64,000 nt of DNA from Lichenostomus cassidix. Lineage: Eukaryota > Chordata > Aves > Passeriformes > Meliphagidae. Under the pieces are notes generated by a model, which saw only the letters and a program-made list of their open reading frames with translations, was not told the origin of the DNA and ran no database searches. The position numbers were made by a program, and so were the translations under genes. Shown one piece after another: positions 49,070 to 61,300 of the stretch. The stretch's first letter is position 1, and each line of letters opens with the position of its first letter. The stretch spans positions 16,211,122 to 16,275,121 of the forward strand of contig CM039180.1 of NCBI GenBank assembly GCA_008360975.2, given 5' to 3'.

Positions 49070-49160
49070 ATGCAGCTCTTGAAAGCTTTATGGGCACTAG
49101 CAGGAGCAGCGATCTGCTGTTTTCTTATATTTGTCATCCACTCACAGTTTCTTAAAGAAG
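49070..49160 (+). CDS. TAFA5: TAFA5 (FAM19A5), alternative first coding exon
   Basis: The exon encodes 30 codons plus the first base of the next. The peptide starts MQLLKALWALAGAA, continues through a hydrophobic core (ICCFLIFVI) and ends HSQFLKE, followed by a split Gly codon (G before the junction). This closely matches the N-terminus of mammalian TAFA5 isoform 2, with conservative changes in the hydrophobic segment. The splice donor is GAAG|GTAATT at 49160/49161. Phase 1 agrees with the known junction, where the next exon begins with the rest of the Gly codon and then Gln-Leu-Ala-Ala-Gly-Thr-Cys. The start codon has G at -3, and an in-frame TGA at 49007-49009 excludes a longer N-terminus. 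TAFA5 is a small secreted, chemokine-like protein, mainly neural. Residues 1-24 would act as a signal peptide or signal anchor. The cysteine-rich exons are not in the window. The family call is recognition from memory; the exon structure is seen directly. Confidence 0.92.
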
Positions 49161-49166
49161 GTAATT
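49161..49166 (+). other. TAFA5: Splice donor of the TAFA5 first coding exon
   Basis: AAG|GTAATT follows codon 30 plus one base. GT is at 49161-49162. The frame runs on into the intron for about 50 codons before a stop, so the exon end is set by the donor and by agreement with the known TAFA5 junction, not by a stop codon. Confidence 0.85.
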
Positions 49167-49355
49167 GTATGTGCATGTCTACATATCCTGTTCTTTAATA
49201 CTAAGATCTTTACGAGGTGCCTTAATTATTTTTACTGTTTCCAGTATGTTCTATTTACAGCAGTGCTTCCACGCTATTTTTCCTTTCCGTTAAAGCCTTC
49301 TCAATTTTGTTGCTTTAGATAATAGGTAGGCTTAGACTTACATATTTGGTAAATG

Positions 49356-49402
49356 TATAAATTATATGTATATATAAACATATATATATGTATATATATC
49401 TA
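49356..49402. repeat. (TATATG)n simple repeat in intron
   Basis: TAAATTATATGTATATATAA, ACATATATATATGTATATAT and ATCTATG form a short TA-rich microsatellite 200 bp inside the intron. Confidence 0.85.
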
Positions 49403-51182
49403 TGAAATCTGTGTGATGTTTATATTCGATGTTTTAGCTGACATCTCATTTCTTTATGGGGCATGTATAGTCTATAGAAAATATTTGTTGCTATCAGATG
49501 ACCACAAAACAGTAGTCATCATGGGAATATTAATAAACCAAAAAACCTCCTTAACAAGTAAACGTCTTATTTTTGTACCAAATCAATAGGCATCCTTTTC
49601 CTCTTCCTTATTCAGTACATTTTCAATAGATGGCACTAAAGTTCTATGGAAAGGGCAGGGCAGAGCAAATCCTGGGCATTCAGCATCTTTCCTTCTCCTC
49701 ACTGCCCCGAAACGGGAAGAGGCCTTTGCGTGGCTTAAAGGCTCCTGGTTTTTTCCCATCTTATGGTCAGAAAATTGTGATTACAATTTACAGGAGAAAA
49801 TAGTTTCGGCTTTGGGGCAGGCTTTCCTCTTTTTTTTTCCCCTACTTGGGTGGAAAAAATTATGTTTGATTAAGTGGGTAGAGGGATTTTCCTCTCCTTG
49901 TATTGCTCCTTTTCCGTTTTGTTTGTTTATTTTCTTTCTTCAGGAAATTAGTGTTTTCTTTTTGCCCATACTGTTAAAATAATTATTCCACTTGTTATTT
50001 GTATAGCAAACTTTAGTCTAACATTCAAGTGTCAATCCTAAGAAATGTATATATTTGGTGATGTATGGGAAAGTCCAGTCCTGTTTTTTAAGCAGTGTTA
50101 ACAAATACAACACAACAATATGGGGGTTTTGATGAACCCATTTTTTCTTTTTTATCATTGTAATACAGTTGAGATTATAGCTGGAGGATAAAGGAGCCAA
50201 GCTCAGCTTGGAGTGCTGGCTGAGCTAAGCAGGGAGGAAACTTTTTTGTGACTGGGACAAAGTTTTACTCAAGGCTGGGCAAAGCGACAACCTTGCAACC
50301 GCCGAAGTAGCGGTACTGATTTTAATTTAGTGTCAGAAAAAGCATGAGACTGCATTTTCACAGATTTTTTTTTTCCTTAAATTAATAAACACCGATTTGG
50401 TTAATTTAGAAGCATTATCCAGATACCTTCGGTGCTGAATATTTCTGCTTTAAGAAACCTACCCATGCTGTAATTGCATTGTATGCAATGCCTCCCACAT
50501 AGTGACTTATTTAACATTCTTTTACAATGCTCAGACAACTGTATTTATATAGATCTGTCTAATGACATGGCCTGTTTCGAGGAGATTTTGCAGAATTTCA
50601 GGCTGGTTTTTTGACACTATTTGCCATTATGCTGCTTTTTTTCTTCAGTGTTTCAGGGCTTGAGGTCTGTGTTACTGTTAAAAAATCCATAAGGATGAAG
50701 CATTTTGTTTCCCTTAAAATATTTCCTCTTGCCTTGTAGGAACAGAAAGCTAGCAAATTATTTTATAAAAACCAGAAACCATAGCCATAAATGATGGACT
50801 TTTAACACATTTGACATTTCTCCAGCGATTAAAACTATTCTTAATGTGGACTGCAGTGAGCAAACTGAAGCTCTTGAGCTTGTTGGATAACTTAATTACA
50901 TCAGTTTGTTTATATTTGCTCCTGAAATACTTCTGCTATCTTTAGCAATGAGAACTATATATTGACTGTAAATTACCTGTATTGGGATGGTTGTTAGACT
51001 TTGCTTGATGGGTCCTAATCTCCACAATAATATTTTGACCCCTTCTGTATAATTACTTCAGCAGTGTATGTATTCCTTCTGCCCTGTAGTTTCAATAAGG
51101 ACACTGAATAGTTTAGTGGAGTTGATTGAAAGTCTGCATGGTACAACTGGGTTTTTTCTTTAAGAAGAACTTTTAAAATATC

Positions 51183-51224
51183 CAATAAAAATGAATGGTT
51201 TCATTCAATAAAAATGAATGGTTT
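51183..51224. repeat. Direct duplication, 23-bp period
   Basis: CAATAAAAATGAATGGTTT occurs at 51183 and again at 51206, a recent-looking tandem duplication inside the intron. Confidence 0.85.
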
Positions 51225-54200
51225 AAGCATAATATATTTAAATAAGGCATATAAGAAAATGGGAAATAGATAACGTTGGATTTAAGGTATATATTGTACG
51301 CAGTTTGCAAAAAAGGAGTTACAATTACTTTTTCCTTTTTCATTTTAAAACCTGGTGTTTTATGTTACTTTCAGTAAGAAAACAAAGAGAAAAAGTGTGA
51401 GGAAAGGACTAGCAGATAATTTAACCATATGCCTACCACATTAGTTTATTAAGTAAATATGAACAGAGAAGAGTACATGTGAGATTACTACCTTCATAAG
51501 GTAATAATCACTATCCTCATAAGATTTGAAGTTGTTTTCTGATGTCAGAATTAGCCTTTACATTATAATTCTATAAAAAGTTAGGAATGCCATGTCTCAT
51601 TGCACATGATGTTAGGCTGTTGATTTCCTGGAAAAAGATTTATTTCCCACTGGAGCCTAATGAGCTACATGGGCTTGCTGTTTGTAACTCAGCTGTGTGG
51701 TCGAATTCCTAAGTTAAATGCTTGGACATTTTAATTTGATTATTGCTTGTGCAGACGGATAATTTCCTGTTGTCCCAAAGAACATTCAAATAAACCACCA
51801 GTTTGCCTAGCTTGATCAGATTAGCTGATAACAACTATCTCCTGAGACAAGTTGACAGTACAAGTTCATACAGCAAGCATCTCTTTTGTATGCAAGGCAA
51901 TTGATTTAAGAAAAATGACATGTAGAATCAATTAAAGTTCAGTCTTAATTTTTTAATGCATGTTCTTTCAGTTTTTGCATGTTTCATAGTATTTATTGCT
52001 GACTTTTTTCCAGAGCTAGGTTTTAACAGAAAACTGACATACTCTTCACTTCCTACAAAGTTATGAAGTGAAGAATTATAATTGCTACATGTCTTTTTCT
52101 GTGTTCATTTTCCTTTTACTCACTTGGAATTACTGATGTTATCTGGTACATTATGCTCTTATGACCTATTAACACAACATATTTTTAAAACTTCAGTTGT
52201 ACTGCGTGGCTGTAGTGTGTAGAGCTTTCATGACACCTAGCTGAAATTTACTACCAGAATCAAATCCTCCTTCAGTCCCATTCATAAATATGAGATTGTA
52301 TGTTGCAACAGTCAACTGAGATTTTTTTCATAATGTTCGTTTTCTTTTAGTTCCTATGCTGAAGTGGCCCTGTCTTAATTCTTAAATATTTTTACATACA
52401 TTTGTGAATTGAAGCAGTTTGTTAGTAGCATTACATTACTTCCATATAAATGGTGTTAAGAAACAATGAATGCTTGTTCTGAGATGAGTGGGAAAGAGCT
52501 GTTTAAATGTCTATTTTCATTAATATGTTTTTTTTCAGGAAGTGAAGAATGGGTGACACAGGGTGCCATTTTTCCACACTTAGGCTTTTGTGTGGAAATA
52601 CAGGTCGTCCTGGGGCTAATCCGTTCCCCTACGTCCAATCTGTCCTTCAGTGTTTCTAAAAGATGAATAGAGCTGTGAACCCAGAAAAGGGTATTGTGAT
52701 ATATAATTGCAGTCCCATGCCTGTCTGATCTTCCTGCAAAGCAGTTTAACATACTCTAGTCAGCTGCAGTCAGTATGAAGGACTGTTTAAAATTTCAATA
52801 TCTAAAACTTTTTGCATACACTATTGAAAATTAGAAGTAGCCAAGTACATTCACTACATGTCTGATTTTAAATGAGTCTTTATCTATTATTGTTTAACAC
52901 ATTTATTCAAAGAGAAATGAAAAACATTTGGGTTGACATTGCACCCCATCAATTGTGGGAACTCCTTTGCCCCTGACAAGGACCTCTTTCAGGTACTAGA
53001 ACATTTTAACCATTCAGACTCAGTGGTGAGGGAGAAAGGTAAAGGATACAGTTTCCAAATGTTTGTTTGAACCTCATGGAAAGTAGGGCAGTTAGGGAGT
53101 ATCTTCAGAAGGGTTCATGTCAGCCAGGGTGTGTTACAGCCCTGGATATACTCTAAAGCTTCATTTATGTGCTGGTTGCTCATTAGAAGATGGAAATGTC
53201 TTATTTATCAAAGGTGCTTTGATATTTTGAATGGCTTAGGAGATTAGAGTGATGTTAGCCTTGTTTGGAGAGAGACTGCACAGAAACATAGATTCAGTCT
53301 CAACAATCTGACTTAAAGTGTAGAGGATTGGAATATTCAGCTCTCAAAACCATATTCTTAATCTGTTGGGTAGAAGTTCAGTTGTAAGCTCTGTAAAATA
53401 GGGTGTTTTTCTGTTGATATACCGCAGTATTTGAGACAAGAGAATTCTGGTACTTCTGGTATAACCACATGATTACCTCTGTAAACCAGAATTCTAGTAG
53501 CATTTGTGCAGATTTAGTGTATACTTATATATATGAATAAGATACCTGTTTGGCACATTATATATACATATATATTGCCTTGGGCAAAAGTTAGCAATTA
53601 TTGGGTTACACTTGTTGACACTTCTCCGTCAATCATATTTATAGGAATTAGTGTCAAAATAGTGAAAAATACTACAGCAGTGTCCTTAAAAGAGTGCTGT
53701 ATTACACATAATAACTTGGCTAAGTTTTATACTTAATATCTTTTTTCTGTCACTTTTTATAGAGATTTAAATATTTTATCCTGTTCTAAAAGTACAGAAA
53801 AAGGTTTATGCGTATTTTTGTTTTTAGCGTGTACCTTTTGACTCTGACAAGAACAAGGCACATATTCTATTTAGCTGTGTAACTCCAAACAACTCTGCTA
53901 CTCCTCTGCTAATGTTTGAAAATGTCTAATGACCATATTCCCAAGATGATTTTTTAAAGAGCTTTCTGTTCACATAACCTGATGGTTTGAGGAAGCTGGT
54001 ATTGCCAGTGTTCACTGCTCTGTAAAAAATGTTGAGGAAAGGAGTTGTTATCTTCTGAAACGTTTTGAGTCTTTGGCCTTCAACATTTTCCTAGAAAGAA
54101 TTTGAATGGGACTTAGTATGACAGATAATATTGCCAGCCTTTCATTTTTATTTTATCTTTTAAACATTAAAAAAAAATTCTTCAACCAGTTAAACATAGA

Positions 54201-56384
54201 AAGATAATTGCTTTTAGGAATGTGGGGAAGAAAAGGTTTTGGGTTGTTTTAGAGTTATTTTTTCAGTTTTCCCTTTTATTCTTTACCTGTGTCTCAAAAC
54301 AGTGAGATTCCTTGTGTACCAGATGTGCTGCATATGTTACCTATATATATAGTAAAATTGAGTTGAGGACAGCGTGTCCCAGCTGCAAATTTGCTGAAGG
54401 GTTTGTTACATTTAACACATAATGTAGTATAATTTTTTCTACTGTTTATCTTCCATGCATTTTTCGGGGGATGTTGGAAGAGGCAGATATGAATGATATT
54501 ATCAGTGCAGCACATCAAGGTAGGGAGAGGCACAGAATAAAGAAGTGGAAGGTTTCATCTTCCCATCCAGGAAACAAAATTGGCATTTGAAAATCCTTAG
54601 GCTTGAATAAGGGCTGCATAGGAAAGAAAATGTGAAAGGTACCCAAGCTGTCGTTGAATTTTTTTGTATAGTTTTATGGCAACTAAATAGAATTAAGACC
54701 CAGTTCAGTGGCTGTGTGATATTGTGTGGCGCACTGAAGCTGCAGAAAAATGAGAAGAGGTCCTGCTTTGAGATAAAATAGCTTTGTGTTTGAAATGTTT
54801 TAGCATTTCCAGTCCATTGTTGGTTTTTTTGTTTCTTTGTTTTTTCAATGGGATCAGAGAGATGTAGCAGTGAAAGGAAGCAATGCAGGCAATTTTCTCA
54901 ATAATTTTTTTTCAGGGAGACAGGAAAAATGTTCTCTGTGGCATCTGCTGTGCCGGGCTGTACCAAGAGGGGGAGTCTGACAGATTTTTCTACCCATGGG
55001 AGGAAGCTTTGAAATAGTCTTTCACTTTGGGTGTTTAATATGAACGACTTGTGTGTCTTCACAGGGAGCTGCACCATCGATGCTATAAACCTCATACTTC
55101 TCCCGACTGAGCAACTTTAAAAAAGCCATTAGTAAGAGATTTTCAGTAGCCTTTTCCCGATTGCCTGTTTTCATACCCCAGGAGCACAAGTGATGAATTA
55201 TTGACCTTTTTCAGCATTTATCAGCACTACCTGTTCCTAAAGGCAGTACTAAGGACTGATGTGAGTCACATCATACAAAAGTGCATGCTTTTTAGATCTG
55301 TTGGTTAATATTTATTTTTCTCTTTTCTTAGCAGGCAGACACTGTATCAAATATTAAACTGCCAAAACAAGACACACCAACTGAGACTTTTTGAAACTGA
55401 ACTAAAAAGGCCAAATAAAAAAAAAAAAACAAACGTATTCACTAGTCGAGTTCAATATAATATTGCTGAGAAAATCCATAATTTTTTTTTTAATTCACTA
55501 GTCAAAATATAGATAAAATTATTCTTTTCACATATGTATTTAAAAAAGCTCTTTATAATCATATGAAGAAAAGTTGCCACACAATTGTGCTAATTATAAT
55601 AACAGTATTTGTTTCCTGGTAGCATTTAGATATCCCAGTTGGAATTGGTTGCTCAGCTGAGTGTGACTGGCCAACTGGGGGATTTATTCCATCCAATAGC
55701 TGCATTTTATTTTTCTTAGAAATTATATCCTCTTGCTACTTATAACCCATAGTGATAATAGGTTCTGTTTAATAACAAAATCCTATTATTTGCCTAAATG
55801 TGGTTTCTATGCCTGTTCTAGAAATCCAACACAACATAATGAATGTGTCTATTCATTATATTTACCTTTGGCACCACATCAGTTCACAAGTAAATCTTAC
55901 TCAGAACAATAGATCTTCCTACTAATTGTTGTTAGTCTTCTGAAAAGCAATAAGTAGCATGTTTGGAATATGTCCAAGCAGCAAATTAACATATAAATAA
56001 CCAATATCAATATCTTCTTAAAGCAGACAGCATAGTAACATGTGTTTTCATGAGTGATGTATTATTTTTGACCATATAAAGGAAAGAAGATTGTATTAAT
56101 TTATCAGGTGAAAAAATTTATTTGTAATAGATAAGTATTTTCTGGATCTCAGCTTCTTTCTAATGTGCCACAAGGCTATGTGGTGTTTCAAGATCTGGAT
56201 GTTTAATTGCAGTCACACATGAGAAAAGATTAAGTGGATCCACAGGAGAACAAAGGGAACAGCTAAATCTTTAGGAGATGTGACCTAGAAAAGAGAACTA
56301 AAGACACTAGTGTTACCAAGTTTAGAGAAGAGATTACTAGCATGATAAGAGATTTCAGTGGGTAAAATTCTGCCTTGAGAATAG

Positions 56385-56675
56385 GAAACCATCCTTTCTG
56401 TGGTGTGGGAAGATCACAAGAAACAATGAATGCAAACTGATGAGGGAAATTTAGACTAGACATTGGGAAAGGTTGCAGCCAGACAGATTTGTGCTGATGC
56501 TTTAGGGAGGACTTGCCAATGGCAAGAACAGTTAAGCATTGGAATAGATTTTGTTGAGAAGCTGTAGAATAGGAGAATTTTATTTTCAAATTAAAATGTT
56601 GCCTGTTGGGAACAGAATTCTTAAGTTGAAGCTGACTGATGGCCTAAGTGACTTCTTGAAGTCCATTGAAATCTG
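56385..56675 (+). mobile_element. Old CR1-like 3'-UTR fragment, sense
   Basis: The order AACAATGAATGCAAACTGAT, GAGGGAAATTTAGACTAGAC, ATTGGGAAAGG, TTAAGCATTGGAATAGATTT, TGTTGAGAAGCTGTAGAAT and finally TGATGGCCTAAGTGACTTCT, TGAAGTCCATTGAAATCTGA follows the sense CR1 3' UTR. Divergence is high, so this is an older copy than the one at 18.3 kb. The boundaries are approximate. Confidence 0.6.
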
Positions 56676-57479
56676 ATTCTCCAAAATGTGCACTTACCTA
56701 AAACTTGCAAAGGTGAAAGATATTTAAACATCTAACTTCAGGGCAATTTTCTGTTGATTGCTGAAGTGAATAGGCTCCTGAGAAATTATCCTAGGATCTG
56801 AACGTATCAGAGAACAAAAAAACTCAAGAAATCAGCCAGTGTTTAAAGTATTTTATTTGCTAAAACATACCTTTTTTTGAGTTGCAGATGTAATTTAAAA
56901 CAAAAACAAAACAAAAAAAGGAAAAGAATATATAATGACTCATAAATAAAGATCACTTTTTAAGTGCCGTTTATGTTGCAAACTCTTAGGATTCAGGTGT
57001 TCTAAATCAGGACCTTGCTCTGTTTGTGCTTCTTAATATACAGAAAAATAGTGAAATAGGGATATTAGTTTAATTCACTTTCTGATATTTTTTATAAGAT
57101 CAGGATTTGTGTTAAGGATTGTTGGTTTCTGTTAGTCTGCTCTTGTAACCCCAGCATGAGAAGGGTTTATCTCCAGGTAAACTGTTTACTCTGACATCTG
57201 GTATGGGAAGCACAGAACCAACCCCACAACAGGGTGAGCTCCAAATGGCTTCAGAAGGATTCTCTGTTAGCCTGTGCCTGTTTGGTGCTATGGGTGATTA
57301 AAAGCTTTGGGTTCATTGCAGTCTGCAGTGGTGTGTACCTTTACGCAGTACTGTCCTATTTTTATGATGTCTGTATAGTTCCAAATCCAGTAGCAAAAGG
57401 AGAATTAGCAAGTTGTGCTGACAGAAAGGCTTGTGGGTCGATACAAGGACAGGGAGAGATCACTCACTAATTACCATCA

Positions 57480-58395
57480 CAGACAAATTCTTCTTAATAA
57501 AGAATTAATTCAGGGAAGAATTAATTTAATTTACTGCCAGTGAAAATCAGAGTAGGGTCACAAGAAACAAATCCAAATCTTAAAACACCTTCAGCCCATG
57601 ACTCCCTTCTTCCTGGGTTTCACTCTGCTCCCAGTTTTTCTGCCTTCTCCCCTTAGTGGTGCAGGGTGGTGGGGAAGAGGGGATGCAATCCATTAATCAC
57701 ACATTGTCTCTGTTGCTCCTTCCTCTTCACACTCTTCCCCAGCTCCAGCATGGAGTCCCTCCTATGGAAGACAGTCCTCCACAAACTTCTCCAGCGTGGG
57801 TCCTTCCACCCCCGTTGGGTTTGGGTTAGTCAATGAGGAACAGACTGCTGCAGTGTGGGCTCCTTTCTCTCTGATCTGCAGGTCCTGCCAGGAGTGTGCT
57901 CTGCTGTAGGCTTCCCGTGAGGTCACAGCCTGCCTTGGCATCTCTCTGTTCCAGCATGGGGGTCTTTCAAAGGCTGCAGGTGGATCTCTGCTCTTCTGGG
58001 GATCCCCATGGACTGCTGGGGCAGAGCTGCCTCACCGTGGTCTTCACGGGAGTCTGCTTTGGTGCGTGGAGCACCTTCTCCCTCTTCTTCTCTGACCTTG
58101 GTGTCAGCAGGGCTGTGTATTTCTGTCACATATTCTCACTCCTCTTTCTGAATGGTGCTGCTGTTGCATAGATTCCCCCCCTCCCCCTTCCTAAATATGT
58201 TGTCTCAGAGGTGCTACCACCACCACTGACGGACTCGCTTCTGGCCAGTGGTGTGTCCATTTGGAACTGGTTGGCATTGGCTGCACTGTGCATAGGGGAA
58301 GCTTCCAGCAGCTTCTCACAGAAGACATCCCTAAAGCCCCCCATCTCTCCCCAGGCACTGCCATGCAAACCAAATATATCCATAGTCCCCAGCTT
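57480..58395 (-). mobile_element. Long avian ERV LTR (TCCAGCRTGGG-repeat family)
   Basis: This is a GC-richer island in AT-rich intron, about 900 bp long. It contains diverged iterations of the unit CTCCAGCATGG / CTCCAGCGTGGGTCC (near 57741, 57790, 57950), TGCAGGTGGATCTCTGCTC, TCACATATTCTCACTCC and, at its 5' end on the minus strand, CCATGCAAACC with CTTCCAGCAGCTTCTCACAGAAG. That order matches a common avian ERV LTR. A polyadenylation-type AATAAA lies near 57496 on the plus strand. No adjoining retroviral coding region was seen, so it is probably solo. Open frames inside (up to 107 codons) are not genes. Confidence 0.7.
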
Positions 58396-61300
58396 GTGCT
58401 TGGAGCAAGTTCTGTGTAATCTTTTTGTGTCTATGGAAGAGTTATACACTGCAAAGTTGGTCTACTTAGAGATGTAAAAGACCTGGGTACTAGTTACCGT
58501 TTTCTTGATCAGTATTAACATTCCTTGAAAGACAGGAAATCAGAAAGTTTTTTTAGAAGTTACTGTATTAAAAGTTAAAATTTCTTTATTTCTTTACACT
58601 AGCTTTACAAAGAGCACTTGCATTTTATGTGGTTTTGTGCTGACTGCTAATTAATCCTGACAACGACGTTACATGATATATTTTGAAATTTTCTGCTGTT
58701 TTTATTGTATTAAATTACATGTTTTTTCTACGCTATTCTTTCAATGCAAATTTATGGCTTTAAGGAAAGAAAAAACCAAACCTCTGCTCCATTATTCAGA
58801 GTTGTACATATTTTGGAGATCTGCATTGTGTATCTGGGAAAAGATTTAGCCTCAAGAGAATCAAACAGTTGTTTGAAATGGTCAAGGCTTGAGTATCACC
58901 TTGCTTACGGCTATGAACTAATTGAGATTAAACTAAAATGGTTGTGAAGATGCTTTCTCTTCCTGTGCATTGGCAGGTCCCATTATCTGTTAATTCTTTA
59001 AAAGTATTATCTAGTCATTAAGAGAAATGAATGTACTTTTTTATTCCTCTTTTGTTCTAGCTTTTGCCTTTGTTTTTATAGTACATGCTGGTAGACGAAG
59101 TAAAGAGTCTTCAGCTTCATTTATTGTGGAAAGATCTTGCAACTGTTTTAGGCATTTTTGTGTACTTGGCTATAAAACTATATAGATTGTACCAGCTGCT
59201 GCCTTATCTTATTTTATAGAATTATAATGGATGCTGATGAGTTTTAGATGCAAGCCTTTAAAGATAAATATCACTTTGCTTTGTGTTATTTTCTTTGGTA
59301 CAATATAGTAACAGCCGCATTTTGTTGAATCTTTCCATCTTTCCATTATTTTGATTAACATTTTAGTAAAACCTTTCGTATTTTAAAATTCTAAGAAGTT
59401 CTGTGTCTTCCCTAAAGACTATTAAAACATTAAACATGTAACATGTAAACATGAAAACATTTAGCAAATAGTGGCATGATTTTCAAGTGGACTGAAGACT
59501 CAAGAACTGCCATTACCTGCAATTAGAGATTGTATGATAAGACATATGGGTTAAACATTTTCTTGGCCATTTCCACTTATTTAATGTCAAGGCCCAACAG
59601 ATTTATTATAATTACTCGTTAATTCATAACTAGACAAAAATCTATTTGTTGTGATGTATAGTGATTGCTTGTAGTGTTAAGTATTTATAAAAAAGGCACT
59701 TTAAGTTTGGTGTCTAAATTAGCAGTTTTTCCTTTTTGTTGCACTTTCCTGAGCCCAAAAGCATTTTGCAAACCACACACGGCTTTTCACTTCTAAGTAA
59801 ACTGTCTTTGGTAACAGCCTTAAGAAAGTAATCTGTAAGGTATGAATGTTGAAGAGAACAACGTGATTAGAGAAAATGAGTGCACTGTTTGATGTTAGGA
59901 ATGAAATCTTGTCTCCAGTGAAATTGATGCTGAACTTCTTGCTGTTTTCACCTATACTCCTGTTTTAGCTGTGCTGGGAAGCATTGAGCTTCTGCTTTGG
60001 TATACTTTCACCTTGGTTTATTGACTTGGGAAAGCATCCCTTCCTATCTGTAAAATGTGTGAGGTAAATGCCTTTGGAAGATAATACCTACTGAAACTCT
60101 TTTCCAATCAACTGATTAAAGCGTGTATTTCCCTGGGAAGGTTCTGTGTCACACTAGAGTTCCTTGTCCCATACTTGGACACTCCAGCTCCTAATAACAG
60201 TGTTTTCTGATGGTAAAATGAGGTTATTTTCCTTGTTCCACAGACCCTAAAAATAATGGCTGTTGTGCAACTGCATACTCCAATGCAGTGAATTATTAGT
60301 GTTAGTAGTGTGTGCTTCTACTTAATTATGCAGTTAGGCCTTATCTGGAGCTGGAACTGTATCCTTGCAGTCACTTAACAAATATAGAGACGCTCGCTGT
60401 TCACAGAAGAAGTGCAAGAAAAAGATTGTTAAATTATACATGAGCAAGTAGTTAAAATAACAGAAGTTATGAAATATCATTTCTCCTCAGTGTCTCTTCA
60501 CAGGCATAATGGTTTTCTTCATCTAGAATTGCTGAATTCTTTTAGTAGTCTTTGTTCACTTCTGGTTTCTGTCTTGCATGCACTCCTAAGAGGATGCAGG
60601 ATGAAGCTTCATTCTGCGCACACACATGGGAACATGGGCAAAAAAGGAGATGGTCAAGGGATCTTTTATGATTCTGAATAACGTGGTTTTTTTCCCCTAG
60701 TTTCTAGGCTCTCTTAGATATAAATTCCATGTTGCCTCTGCCTGTGTTCTTACATAACTACAAGTATAGTGTTGACTGTCCCTCTACCCATTAAAAAATT
60801 GTTAGTGTCTGATTTTTAGTTTAAAATAGGGCTGGCTGCATGATCTAGTTCACTGGGCTTTAGGGTTTTGTGTATTAGCTAATGAATTACCAGTATCCTG
60901 ATCTAATTTTTTTTTGGGTACAGTCTGAATTTTTTCTAATACTGGAAGAGAAATGAGATGAACATCAGATTTGTGCCCTTTTGTAATTTTTTCATCTTTA
61001 CTAGGTAGAGATTTTTTACTAGACAGCTCAGTTGCAAACTTCCAGACAACTGGTCCCTTAGGAAGACAGATCACAGAATCATAGACAGAGTGGACCGTAA
61101 AGATTATCATTTAGTCCCAACACCTTTCCATTCACAGGGACACCTTCTACTAAACCAGGTTGCTTAGCTGATTATGCTGGGGAGACCAAGTTCTATATGT
61201 AGTTAAGCTCCTGCATTTCCATATGCATTTTATTGTATTGCCACGTTTTAAAGTTTTCTTCTACATTTTTGTGAACTTCATTATAATAAGAGCTAAAGTG

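Larger units (their letters stand above)
49161..57479 (+). other. TAFA5: TAFA5 intron 1, proximal part
   Basis: This follows the donor at 49161. No segment encoding the conserved TAFA core (start AAGTCEIV, many cysteines) was found in any plus-strand frame. Several acceptor-like sites occur (for example a T-run plus CAG before 52539) but none opens a recognisable exon. The old CR1 copy at 56.4 kb lies here. Confidence 0.75.

Noticed and set aside
52539..52666. Possible TAFA5 exon after a T-run CAG acceptor
   Set aside because: The translation has none of the TAFA cysteine pattern, and no donor matches the expected phase.
57896..58477. Several frames of 60 to 107 codons near 58 kb
   Set aside because: They fall inside an ERV LTR and reflect its GC-rich, repetitive sequence.
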